Source: CADEEV01 sp964442185
GTDB taxonomy: Bacteria; Acidobacteriota; Vicinamibacteria; Fen-336
Assembly: GCA_964442185.1 (NCBI GenBank)
Contig: CAYTWT010000274.1
Span: 12,365-76,364, forward strand
DNA length: 64,000 bases
Direction: 5' to 3'
Shown: piece after piece, positions 7,154 to 15,378 of the stretch
Layout of the letters: each line of letters opens with the position of its first letter
Numbering within the stretch: the first letter of the stretch is position 1
The notes under the pieces: generated by a model
Database searches by the model: none
What the model was told of the DNA's origin: nothing
The model's input: only the letters and a program-made list of their open reading frames with translations
Made by a program: the position numbers and the translations under genes

Positions 7154-8878
7154 CTAAAGGAGACGGGCCTTGAGCGCCTCGGTCTCCGCCGCGGCATTCG
7201 GGCCGAGGATCACCTGGAAGCGGCCCTCGGCCACCCGCATCAGGCCTGTCGCACCGGCGTTCAGCAGCGCCGTCTCGTTCACGCGTTGTGCCTCGGCGAC
7301 GTCGACTTGGATCCGTGTCATCGCGCAGGTCTCGAGGGCGCGGACGTTCGACTTGCCGCCCAGCCCCGCAAGCAGCGCCTCGCAGTCGACGCCGCGGGTG
7401 TTGCGAGCGCTCGGCGCTCGATCCGAGTCGGAAGACTGAAGGTACATCTCCATGTCGGTCTTAAGGTTCTCGGAGCGCGTCCCGAAGATCGCCTGGAGCC
7501 CGCTGCCCACAACCACGACCCCCGCCGCGCCCAGGGTCTTCAGTTGCTCGGGGCTCGCCTTCGCGATGTCGTGAAGCTCCACCCGCAGCCGGGTGATGCA
7601 GGCGTCGAGGTTCTTGATGTTGGCGCGCCCACCGAACGCGAGCACCAGGTTGTGGGCCATCTCGCCCTTGACGCCGGTATCAGCCGCCGCGGCCGAAGCC
7701 TCCACTTCCGCTTCACGCCCCGGCGTCTTCAAGTCGAAGCGCGCGATCACGACGCGGAAGATCGAGTAGTAACCAAGCGCCCAGAGCGGACCCAGCCACA
7801 GGTACCAAAGGCCGCGCGTCGATTGCGAGAACAGCACCACGTAGTCGATCAGGCCGTGCGAGAACGTCGTGCCGTGCTTGATGCCGAGCGTGATGCAGGT
7901 GAAGTACGCGACGGCCGCGAGCAGTGCGTGGATGGCGTAAAGCAGCGGCGCCACGAACAGGAACGAGAACTCGATCGGCTCGGTGATGCCCGTAAGAAAT
8001 GACGTGAGCGCCGCCGAGACCATGATCCCGCCGATCTTGGCGCGGTTCCCTGGCTTGGCGCTGTGCCAGATTGCGATCGCCGCTGCCGGCAGGCCCCACA
8101 TCTTGAACAGATAGCCGCCGGCCAGGTTGCCGGCCGTCGGATCGCCGGCGGTGAAGCGGGGGATCTCGCCGCGGAACACCTCGCCGGTCGCGGGGTTCAG
8201 GTATTGCCCGGTCTCGAAGAAGAACGGCACGTTCCAGATGTGGTGCAGGCCGAACGGGATCAGCGAGCGCTCGACGATGCCGTAGAGCGCGAACGCCATG
8301 CGCGGATTCTCGGAAGCCGCCCAGAGCGAGAAGCGGTGGATCACCGCACCGATCGGTGGCCAGACAAAGGCGAGCACGGCGCCGGCCACGACCGCGGCGC
8401 CCGCCGTGAGGATCGGCACCGAGCGCTTGCCGGCGAAGAAGCCGAGGTACGCCGGGAGCTGGACGCGGTAGTAGCGGTTGAACAAGTAACCCGCGATCGC
8501 GCCGATCAGGATCCCGCCGAAGACGCCGGTGTTGAGCGACGAGATGCCCATGATCGGCTCCACCTCGTGGCCGAGCACCTTGGCCACGACGCCCATCGCC
8601 GCGAGCAGCACCGCGTAACCCACGACCGACGCGAGGGCCGCGACGCCGTCGTTGTTCGTGACACCCAGCGCGACCCCGATCGCGAAGATCAGCGCCAGAT
8701 TGCCGAAGATCGCGCCGCCCGACTGCGCCATGACCTCCGAGAGCGCGGGCGGCAGGACCCTGAAGTGCGCACTGCCGACGCCCAGCAGGATGCCGGCGAC
8801 GGGCAGGACCGAGACCGGCAACATGAGTGACTTGCCGATCTTCTGGAGCAGCGCGAAGGCGTCCTGGAAACGGATCAT
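7154..8878 (-). CDS. nagE: PTS glucose/N-acetylglucosamine-type permease, IIC with two IIB domains
   Basis: Sugar-transporting enzyme II of the glucose superfamily, 574 residues. Residues about 1-385 are the IIC membrane domain, with the GITEPIEFSF signature near 297-306 and an FGLHHIWNVPFFF loop. Two IIB domains follow: the first with C427 in NLDACITRLRVEL and the second with C518 in ALETCAMTRIQVDV, both fitting the phosphocysteine motif C-x-T-R-(L/I). There is no IIA domain; this is supplied by the adjacent fusion. The sugar could be N-acetylglucosamine, as in NagE/NagF systems, or a glucoside, given the divergent GH1 gene. It lies six bases after the IIA-HPr-EI gene and is surely co-transcribed. 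Confidence 0.9.
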   Translation of the reverse strand: MIRFQDAFALLQKIGKSLMLPVSVLPVAGILLGVGSAHFRVLPPALSEVMAQSGGAIFGNLALIFAIGVALGVTNNDGVAALASVVGYAVLLAAMGVVAKVLGHEVEPIMGISSLNTGVFGGILIGAIAGYLFNRYYRVQLPAYLGFFAGKRSVPILTAGAAVVAGAVLAFVWPPIGAVIHRFSLWAASENPRMAFALYGIVERSLIPFGLHHIWNVPFFFETGQYLNPATGEVFRGEIPRFTAGDPTAGNLAGGYLFKMWGLPAAAIAIWHSAKPGNRAKIGGIMVSAALTSFLTGITEPIEFSFLFVAPLLYAIHALLAAVAYFTCITLGIKHGTTFSHGLIDYVVLFSQSTRGLWYLWLGPLWALGYYSIFRVVIARFDLKTPGREAEVEASAAAADTGVKGEMAHNLVLAFGGRANIKNLDACITRLRVELHDIAKASPEQLKTLGAAGVVVVGSGLQAIFGTRSENLKTDMEMYLQSSDSDRAPSARNTRGVDCEALLAGLGGKSNVRALETCAMTRIQVDVAEAQRVNETALLNAGATGLMRVAEGRFQVILGPNAAAETEALKARLL

Positions 8879-8884
8879 CAGCAG

Positions 8885-11392
8885 CTACTCCTTGGGCTCG
8901 GGCGAGAGGGCCCGCACTTCTTCGGCGGTGCCCGAGGCGAGGGCTTGCCGCGCGAGCGCCTGGCACTCGCCGAGCTTGAGACCGCGAATCCGCGCCTTGA
9001 TCTCCGGGATCACGGGCACGCTGACCGAGAGTTCGTCGACGCCGAGGCCGACCAGGATCGGCACGGCCTGCGGGTCGCCCGCGATCCCGCCGCAGACGCC
9101 GACCCAGCGCCCGTGCTTGTGCGCGGCGCGCACCGTGGTGTCGATCAGGCTCAGCACCGCCGGGTTGAGCGCGTCGACGAGCGGCGCCAGGCGCGGGTGG
9201 CCGCGGTCCATCGCGAGCGTGTACTGGGTCAGGTCGTTGGTGCCGATCGAGAAGAAATCCACCTCGCGGGCGAAGGCGTCGGCCATCACCGCGACCGAGG
9301 CCACCTCGACCATGATCCCGACCGGCACCCTTGCCGCCCCGAGTTGGGCGCGTTCCTCTTCGAGGATCGCTTTGGCGCGGCGCAGTTCCGGCAGCGTCGC
9401 GACCATCGGGAACATCACCTGTAGCTTGCCTGCGGGTGCTGCCCGCAGGATCGCGCGTAGCTGCGCGCGCAAGACTTCGGGGTGGTCGAGCAGGAAGCGG
9501 ATGCCGCGCTCGCCGAGGAACGGGTTCGCTTCCTTGGGGATCGGCCAGTACGAGAGCGGCTTGTCACCACCTACGTCGAGGGTGCGGATGATCAGCGTGC
9601 GGTTCGGGCCGAGCAGCTTGGCCATCGCGGCATAGGCCGCGTGCTGCTCGTCCTCGGTGGGCGCCTCGGTCCGTTCCAGGAACAGGAACTCCGAGCGCAG
9701 CAGCCCAACGCCTTCAGCGCCGGAGGCCAGCGCCTCGCGCACGTCGTCGACTTTCCCGGCGTTCGCCGCCACCTCGACGCGATGGCCATCGAGCGTGGTG
9801 GCGGGCTGCGCGGCCGAGAGCAGCGCCGCGGCACGCCGCTCGGTGTGCTTGAGTTGCCGCTCGCGAATCGCGCGCAGCTCGTCTTGCCTCGGGCGCAGCC
9901 GCAGCGTGCCTTTGGTGCCGTCGAGGATGGCACGGGTGCCGGCAGGGATCTCGAGGGCCCTCGCCTCGATGCCCGCGATCGCCGGCAGCCCCAGCGAGCG
10001 CGCCAGGATCGCGACATGCGACGAGGCACCGCCGGTGGTGGTGCAGAAGCCAAGCACGCGCGTGCGATCGAGGCTGGCCGTGTCGGAAGGGGTCAGGTCT
10101 TCGGCGATCAGGATCGTATCCTTCGGAAACTCGACCGGGTCGGACGCGGTGCCGGTGATCAGGCGCAGAACGCGGCCGCCGACGTCACGCAGGTCGCTGG
10201 CGCGCGCGGCCAAGAGCGCGTTCTTCATCGCGGCCAGTCGGTCGGCCTGGGCGGCGAAGGCGGTTTGCCATGCAAAAGCCGCGCTCAGCCCTTCACCGAT
10301 CGCCTGCTCGATCGGCTCGCGCAGGTCGGGGTCGTCGAGCAGCTCGACGTGCGCCGCGAAGATCGCGGCCTTGGCCGGATCGGCCTCGCTGCGCAGCCTG
10401 GCCTCGAGCGCCTGCAACTGGACCCGCGCCTGCGCCATCGCCGACTCGAGCTTGCGGCGCTCCTCGTGCGGTTCCTCGCCATGCTGGGCAAGCGTGACGT
10501 CTTCGCGCCGAAGCTGCTGCACCGTCCCGATCGCGAGGCCAGGCGAGGCGGGAACGCCGGCCAGGCGCTCGGGATCGCCCGTGGCCTTGGGCTTGGGCGC
10601 TGCGGCCTTGGGAGCGGACGAGCTGGGGGCAGCGCCTTCCTCGCCCAGGCCCGACGTGAGCAGTTTCGTGAGCGAGGCGACCGCGGCCTTGGCATCGGCG
10701 CCCCGCGCCACGATCCGCACCGAATCGCCGAGTGCTATGTCGAGTCCCATGATCCCGACCACGCTGCGCGCGTTGGCCGAGTCGGCGCCGCGCTCCAGCC
10801 GGATCTCGGCCGCGAAAGACTTCGCCGCGCTCGCCAGCACCGCCGCCGGCCGCGCGTGCAGACCCAGTGGGTTCGGGATGCGGATCTTCTCGCTCAAGGC
10901 GCTGTCGCCGGAAGGGGCCGCCGCGGCGGGGCCGGCATCGGCCAGCGTCATCTCGAGGATCACGTCGCCGGTGCGCACGAAGCCGGAGCAGTGCGTGAAC
11001 GAAAGCACACGCTCGACGTTGGTAATGACGATCTCGGTCAGCAAGCTCTTGGCTCGGGCCGCGAGGATCTGGGGATCGAACTCGACGAGAGCATCGCCGG
11101 TGCGCACGCGATCGCCGTCCCTGACCTTCGGCCGGAAGCCTTCGCCCTTGAGCGCGACGGTCTCCAGGCCGACGTGCATCAGCACTTCGAGGCCCCCGGC
11201 CGTCTCGAGCGTGATCGCGTGGTGCGAAGGGTGGAGGCGCCTCACGACGCCGTCGCAGGGCGCACGCAGGCAATCCGTGACGGGATCGATCGCGATACCC
11301 TCGCCGACCATCTTGGCGGCGAAGACCGGGTCGGGGACCTGGGCCAGGGGTACCAGTGGTCCGCTCACGGGGGCTTTGAGGGTGAACCGCAC
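8885..11392 (-). CDS. nagF: PTS fusion protein: IIA(Glc)-HPr-enzyme I
   Basis: The soluble half of the PTS in one 835-residue chain. Domains in order: IIA (1 to about 150) with phospho-His73 in LMHVGLETV; HPr (about 168-250) with His179 in NPLGLHARPA; a Pro/Ala linker; enzyme I (about 275-835) with phospho-His459 in GGASSHVAILAR, the PEP-binding LLRSEFLF and GGDKPL segments, SIGTNDLTQYT, and the C-terminal VGVCGG cysteine. The architecture and length resemble NagF. The start chosen is GTG at 11392, directly at the IIA domain; the open frame continues 67 codons upstream but overlaps the divergent GH1 gene and is low-complexity Arg-rich. A TATACT box lies 13 bases upstream of the GTG. Confidence 0.93.
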   Translation of the reverse strand: MRFTLKAPVSGPLVPLAQVPDPVFAAKMVGEGIAIDPVTDCLRAPCDGVVRRLHPSHHAITLETAGGLEVLMHVGLETVALKGEGFRPKVRDGDRVRTGDALVEFDPQILAARAKSLLTEIVITNVERVLSFTHCSGFVRTGDVILEMTLADAGPAAAAPSGDSALSEKIRIPNPLGLHARPAAVLASAAKSFAAEIRLERGADSANARSVVGIMGLDIALGDSVRIVARGADAKAAVASLTKLLTSGLGEEGAAPSSSAPKAAAPKPKATGDPERLAGVPASPGLAIGTVQQLRREDVTLAQHGEEPHEERRKLESAMAQARVQLQALEARLRSEADPAKAAIFAAHVELLDDPDLREPIEQAIGEGLSAAFAWQTAFAAQADRLAAMKNALLAARASDLRDVGGRVLRLITGTASDPVEFPKDTILIAEDLTPSDTASLDRTRVLGFCTTTGGASSHVAILARSLGLPAIAGIEARALEIPAGTRAILDGTKGTLRLRPRQDELRAIRERQLKHTERRAAALLSAAQPATTLDGHRVEVAANAGKVDDVREALASGAEGVGLLRSEFLFLERTEAPTEDEQHAAYAAMAKLLGPNRTLIIRTLDVGGDKPLSYWPIPKEANPFLGERGIRFLLDHPEVLRAQLRAILRAAPAGKLQVMFPMVATLPELRRAKAILEEERAQLGAARVPVGIMVEVASVAVMADAFAREVDFFSIGTNDLTQYTLAMDRGHPRLAPLVDALNPAVLSLIDTTVRAAHKHGRWVGVCGGIAGDPQAVPILVGLGVDELSVSVPVIPEIKARIRGLKLGECQALARQALASGTAEEVRALSPEPKE

Positions 11393-11405
11393 GGTAGCGG
11401 CGGGG

Positions 11406-11411
11406 AGTATA
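11406..11411 (-). promoter_or_regulatory. Candidate -10 (TATACT) for the PTS operon
   Basis: TATACT on the minus strand, 13 bases before the GTG at 11392, in the 44-base gap to the divergent GH1 gene. No good -35 hexamer is seen at the standard distance, and no catabolite-control operator could be identified. Confidence 0.35.
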
Positions 11412-11436
11412 GCGCGCCCCGGCAGTGTCTTGAATA

Positions 11437-12849
11437 ATGATGCGGATGACCCTGCAGTTTCCCACAGGCTTCGTCTGGGGAGCGGCCACCGCCGCGCTGC
11501 AGATCGAGGGCGCCGCGGACGAACACGGTCGCGGGCCGTCGATCTGGGACGTGTTCTGCCGCGAGCATCCCGAGCGCATCTTCGAGCAGGCAACGCCGCA
11601 GGTGGCTTGCGACCACTACCATCGCTGGCCGGAGGACGTGGCCTGGATGAAGCGCCTGGGCCACACCGGCTACCGGCTTTCGATCTCCTGGCCGCGGCTG
11701 TTTCCTCGGGGCGACGCGGTGGCCAACCCGCGTGGCTTCGAGTTCTACGACCGGCTGTTCGACGCCCTGCTGGCGGCGGGCGTCGAACCGAGCGTCACGC
11801 TCTATCACTGGGACCTGCCGCAGAGCTTGGGCGAGCGCGGAGGCTGGGAGAACGTCGAAACCGTCGAGCGCTTTGCCGACTACTCCGCGGCCTGCTTCGC
11901 GCGCTTTGGCGATCGCGTGAAGCTTTGGGCGACGCTGAACGAACCGTCCTGGTCGACACTGAACGGTTATCTCACCGGGATCCACCCGCCAGGCCGTCAG
12001 GAGCCTCGCGCCGCCATTGCCGTTTCGTGGAATCTACTCCGAGCCCACGCCCGGGTAGTGCGTGCCGGCCACGAAGCCGGGAAGGGAAGCCGCATCGGCA
12101 TTGCCCTGAACCTTTCGCCGATCCGCCCGGCGACCCCCTCGGCGGAGGATCGAGCCGCGGCGACGCTCGCCGATGGGTTCCTGAACCGCTGGTTCCTCGA
12201 GCCCGCTGTGGTGGGCCGATTGCCGGAAGACGTGCTTGCTTTCTACGATCGCGCCGGGCTGCTGCCCCGGATCAGCACCGCCGACCTGCAGCTCATGGCG
12301 GGGCAGTCAGTCGACTTTCTCGGCGTCAACTACTACTTCCCGAACTACGCGAGCGCCGGAGCGCGCGAGAGCGCCTTCGCGCTCAACAACACTGGTCGCC
12401 CCGAGGAAGACTGCGTCTTCGCGATCGGAGGCTTGTTCCGCTTCGTGCGCAACCCGCGCGGCCGCTACACCGACTGGGGCTGGGAGATCGATGCCTCGGG
12501 CCTCGAGGAGCTGCTCGTCCGCGTCCACATCCTGCGCCCCGGCCTGCCGGTCTACGTGACGGAGAACGGCATCGGCCTTCCGGACGCTCTCGTCGATGGT
12601 CATGTCGAAGACGACGCGCGCATTGCCTTTCTCCGCGAGCATCTCGCCGCCACGCATCGCGCGATCACGGCCGGCGCCAACGTTCGCGGCTACTACATGT
12701 GGTCGCTGCTCGACAATTTCTCGTGGGTCAATGGCTACAAGAAGCGCTACGGCTTCCTTCACGTCGATCGCACGACGCTCGCCCGCACGCCGAAGAAGAG
12801 CGCCGGCTGGTTCCGCGATGTGGCCGTGGCCAACGCGCTGCCGGACTAG
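11437..12849 (+). CDS. GH1 glycosidase, probably 6-phospho-beta-glucosidase/galactosidase
   Basis: Glycoside hydrolase family 1, 470 residues, a single TIM barrel without signal peptide. The acid/base Glu169 lies in TLNEP and the nucleophile Glu376 in YVTENG; the N-terminal FVWGAATAALQIEGA motif is typical. Near the C terminus, FSWVNGYKKRYG provides Ser429, Lys436 and Tyr438, matching the S-x6-K-x-Y pattern that binds the phosphate of phosphorylated glycosides, where ordinary beta-glucosidases have Glu in place of the Ser. Together with the divergent PTS operon this argues that the imported, phosphorylated sugar is its substrate. The start is ATG at 11437 or 11440. The stop overlaps the convergent DUF1304 gene by four bases. 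Confidence 0.92.
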   Translation: MMRMTLQFPTGFVWGAATAALQIEGAADEHGRGPSIWDVFCREHPERIFEQATPQVACDHYHRWPEDVAWMKRLGHTGYRLSISWPRLFPRGDAVANPRGFEFYDRLFDALLAAGVEPSVTLYHWDLPQSLGERGGWENVETVERFADYSAACFARFGDRVKLWATLNEPSWSTLNGYLTGIHPPGRQEPRAAIAVSWNLLRAHARVVRAGHEAGKGSRIGIALNLSPIRPATPSAEDRAAATLADGFLNRWFLEPAVVGRLPEDVLAFYDRAGLLPRISTADLQLMAGQSVDFLGVNYYFPNYASAGARESAFALNNTGRPEEDCVFAIGGLFRFVRNPRGRYTDWGWEIDASGLEELLVRVHILRPGLPVYVTENGIGLPDALVDGHVEDDARIAFLREHLAATHRAITAGANVRGYYMWSLLDNFSWVNGYKKRYGFLHVDRTTLARTPKKSAGWFRDVAVANALPD

Positions 12850-13214
12850 CCGCGGCCGAGCCCGAGGAGCAGCAACGCCACAGCGGCAGGGAATGCCTGC
12901 AGGTAAAGGATGCGCCTGGACACGGTCGCGGCGCCGAAGACGCCGGCGATCACCCCGCAGGCGAGGAAGAACGCCTTGATCGCGAGCGCGTGGTCCGGCG
13001 GGCTCGCGAGCAGGCCCCAGACGAGACCGGCGGCGAGGAAGCCGTTGTAGAGACCCTGGTTCGCGGCCAGCGCCGCGGAATCTCGCGCCTTCTCGGCGGA
13101 CTGCTGGAACGTGCGCAACCCGATCGGCTTCCTCCAGAGAAACATCTCGAGCACGAGGAAGCAGACGTGCTCGAGCGCAACGACGAGCACCACTGCGTTG
13201 GCGACCTCATTCAT
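12846..13214 (-). CDS. DUF1304 family small membrane protein
   Basis: A 122-residue inner-membrane protein with about four hydrophobic segments (residues about 5-24, 50-70, 78-98 and 102-119). The ALEHVCFLVLEMFLW start, the ANQGLYNGFLAAGL segment and the FFLACGVIAGVFGA helix are characteristic of DUF1304. The function is unknown. GAGGAG upstream of the ATG supports the start. It begins 10 bases after the phospholipase gene and is probably the last gene of the glpKD operon. Confidence 0.88.
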   Translation of the reverse strand: MNEVANAVVLVVALEHVCFLVLEMFLWRKPIGLRTFQQSAEKARDSAALAANQGLYNGFLAAGLVWGLLASPPDHALAIKAFFLACGVIAGVFGAATVSRRILYLQAFPAAVALLLLGLGRG

Positions 13215-13224
13215 GGCCTGCTCC

Positions 13225-15378
13225 TCAGGGTCCGCGATAGCCGAGTGTAAACGTGAAGCGCGACGCGCCGTCTGTCTGGATGCCCCACTCGCCGGAGACC
13301 GGACCGACGGGCGTCAGGTAGATGGCGCCCAGGCCGAAGCCGGGGTTCAAGTCGCTACTACTGAATTCGCCGAGCTGCTGCCACACGCCGCCGGCGCCGA
13401 AACGCACCAGAAGCTTCAAGTTGTGGATCGGCTCGAAGCGTGCCGTGAGGGCGCCCGCCGCCGCCTGGGGGCCCCAGAGCTCCTCTTCGTGAAGACCTGG
13501 CGCCAGTACCGGGCCGCCGATGCGAAACTGCTCGTACACGGGCAGGTCGTCGCCGGAGAGTCCGCCGAACAGCTCGAGTTCGAGAGCCGTTCGCCCACCC
13601 AGCGGCTGCACGAAGCGGCCGGACAGCGAGGCTCGCCAGTAGTCACTCTCGGCGCCGATGTCCGAGCTCGACTTCTCGCCTGAGAGCGCGAGCCGCAGCC
13701 CGCGAGAGGGCAGCCGCAGATCGTCGAGCTTGTCCCACACGAAACGCCCGAAGGCGAGCCCCACCTGGTCTTGGCCGGTCGCGAAGGCAAGGCCGGGTTG
13801 TGCCTCGGTCCGGACGCGGCCGAAAGCGAGGCCTGCCTCGAAGGACTGGGTTCGCTCCCAAGTCTTCGTCAGCGCCGCGCGCAGCGTGTCGCGCCGGAAG
13901 TCGGCGCGGTTTACCAGCACGCCGTCCGCGTAGAAGCGCGGCCGATCCTGGTGGCGCTCCAGGCGTAGCGAATAGCCCACCGGCGTGAGCGGGATGCGCT
14001 CGCCCTCGAGGCTGCCGCGGAGCAGGCGCTTCGTATCGCTGCCGGACCAGAGAAGTTCCAGGCGCTCGCCGAGACCGAAGACGTTCTGGTTGCGGAACCG
14101 GATCATGCCGCGCGCCTTGTCGGCCGAGTGGTAACCCGCGGCGAAGTCGAGCGCGCTGCGAGGACGCTCCTTGACGCCGAGGATCACGCGGACGCCCTCG
14201 CCCTGCGGCTCGAAACGCATCCAGCAAGATTCGAAGAAGCTCGTGGCGAAGACCTTGTCGAGCGCGTCCAGGCCTTTGTCCATCTGGAAAGGAACGCCCG
14301 TGGGGATGTTGAAGGTCCTTCGAATCAGCGGCTCGGAGAAGCGCTGGTTGCCCTCGACCGCAACCGAGACGATCGGCGCGCCTGGCAACTCCCGGCCCTC
14401 GGGCGCGCGGGGCGCTTCCGCCGCCGCGCTCGCCGGAAGCCCGAGGCGCTGCTTGAGAGGACCCACCATGCTGAGCCCGGCCTCGTAGCCCTGCTGGATC
14501 AGGAAGGCGATCTTCGTGTAGTCGAGCGCCCGGTGGCGCCCGAGCTCCGGCCGAATCTCGAAGTCGGCCTGCTCGTAATAGTTCCGGTTCTGGACGTCCG
14601 CGAGCGCGTCGGTGAGCTGGCTCGCGACGCCAGTGAGCGACTCGTACTGACTCGGTTGGAGCGGCGGCGAGGAGACGTCGACGGCCAGCACCACGTCGCC
14701 TCCGAGCGCGCGCGCCACGCCCACGGGCAGGTTGTGGGCAACGCCGCCATCGACCAGGAGCCGGCCGTCCCACTCGACTGGCACGAGCAGCACCGGGAGC
14801 GACATGCTGGCTCGCACGGCGCGCGCCAGGTCGCCGCGGTCGAGCACGACGCGCTCGCCGTTGTCGAGCGCCGCGGCCACGGCGCGGAAGGCTATCGGCA
14901 GCCGGTCGAAGTCGTTCCCCGCGCGAAAGCCGGGACCCGCGAGATTAAGCGTGAGGAAGCGGTTGACGCGGTAGTCCGCGAGCGCGGCCGACGGCAGGCG
15001 GACCCTCCAGTCCTCGAACCCCAGGGAGAAGAGTGCTGGCAGGTCGTCGAGGCGCTGCGTGACCGGCACGAGCCGCCGCTCGGGTCGCCCGCTGAACAAG
15101 CTCTCCCAGTCGAACGAGGACACGATGCCTTCGAGCCGCTCGCCGTCGATTCCCGTAGCGTAGAGCGCGCCCATCACCGCGCCCACGCTGGTGCCCGCGA
15201 TTGCGTCGGGTCTGATGCCGTTGTCCTCGAGGGCGCGCAACACGCCGACGTGGGCGATGCCGCGCGCCCCGCCGCCCGAGAGTGCCAGGGCTAGACGCGG
15301 GCGATGGCCCTGCGACGGCATCTCACCCGTCGCGCCCTGCAAGGCGGCGGCGAGCAAGAACAACGCGCCGATGCTCAA
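13225..15378 (-). CDS. Patatin-like phospholipase with POTRA and Omp85-type barrel (PlpD-like, type Vd secretion)
   Basis: A 717-residue outer-membrane protein. It has a signal peptide (residues 1 to about 18), then a patatin domain (about 28-330) with the oxyanion GGGARG (35-40), nucleophile Ser64 in GTSVG and catalytic Asp210 in VDGG. After a linker, a POTRA-like segment (VSVAVEGNQRFSEPLIRRTF) leads into a BamA/TamA-type barrel ending in FTLGYRGP. The order is that of PlpD, a type Vd autotransporter whose lipase domain is exported. The start is TTG at 15378, overlapping the glpD stop in TTGA with a GGGAG ribosome binding site; longer frames upstream lie within glpD and lack a signal peptide. 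Coupling to glpD suggests lipid breakdown products feed that pathway. Confidence 0.92.
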   Translation of the reverse strand: MSIGALFLLAAALQGATGEMPSQGHRPRLALALSGGGARGIAHVGVLRALEDNGIRPDAIAGTSVGAVMGALYATGIDGERLEGIVSSFDWESLFSGRPERRLVPVTQRLDDLPALFSLGFEDWRVRLPSAALADYRVNRFLTLNLAGPGFRAGNDFDRLPIAFRAVAAALDNGERVVLDRGDLARAVRASMSLPVLLVPVEWDGRLLVDGGVAHNLPVGVARALGGDVVLAVDVSSPPLQPSQYESLTGVASQLTDALADVQNRNYYEQADFEIRPELGRHRALDYTKIAFLIQQGYEAGLSMVGPLKQRLGLPASAAAEAPRAPEGRELPGAPIVSVAVEGNQRFSEPLIRRTFNIPTGVPFQMDKGLDALDKVFATSFFESCWMRFEPQGEGVRVILGVKERPRSALDFAAGYHSADKARGMIRFRNQNVFGLGERLELLWSGSDTKRLLRGSLEGERIPLTPVGYSLRLERHQDRPRFYADGVLVNRADFRRDTLRAALTKTWERTQSFEAGLAFGRVRTEAQPGLAFATGQDQVGLAFGRFVWDKLDDLRLPSRGLRLALSGEKSSSDIGAESDYWRASLSGRFVQPLGGRTALELELFGGLSGDDLPVYEQFRIGGPVLAPGLHEEELWGPQAAAGALTARFEPIHNLKLLVRFGAGGVWQQLGEFSSSDLNPGFGLGAIYLTPVGPVSGEWGIQTDGASRFTFTLGYRGP

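Noticed and set aside
9657..13250. A 1197-codon plus-strand open frame opposite the PTS fusion gene and across the GH1 gene
   Set aside because: Ser/Arg/Ala-rich with no domain; it is the antisense or shifted reading of well-identified genes, as expected in GC-rich DNA where stops are rare.
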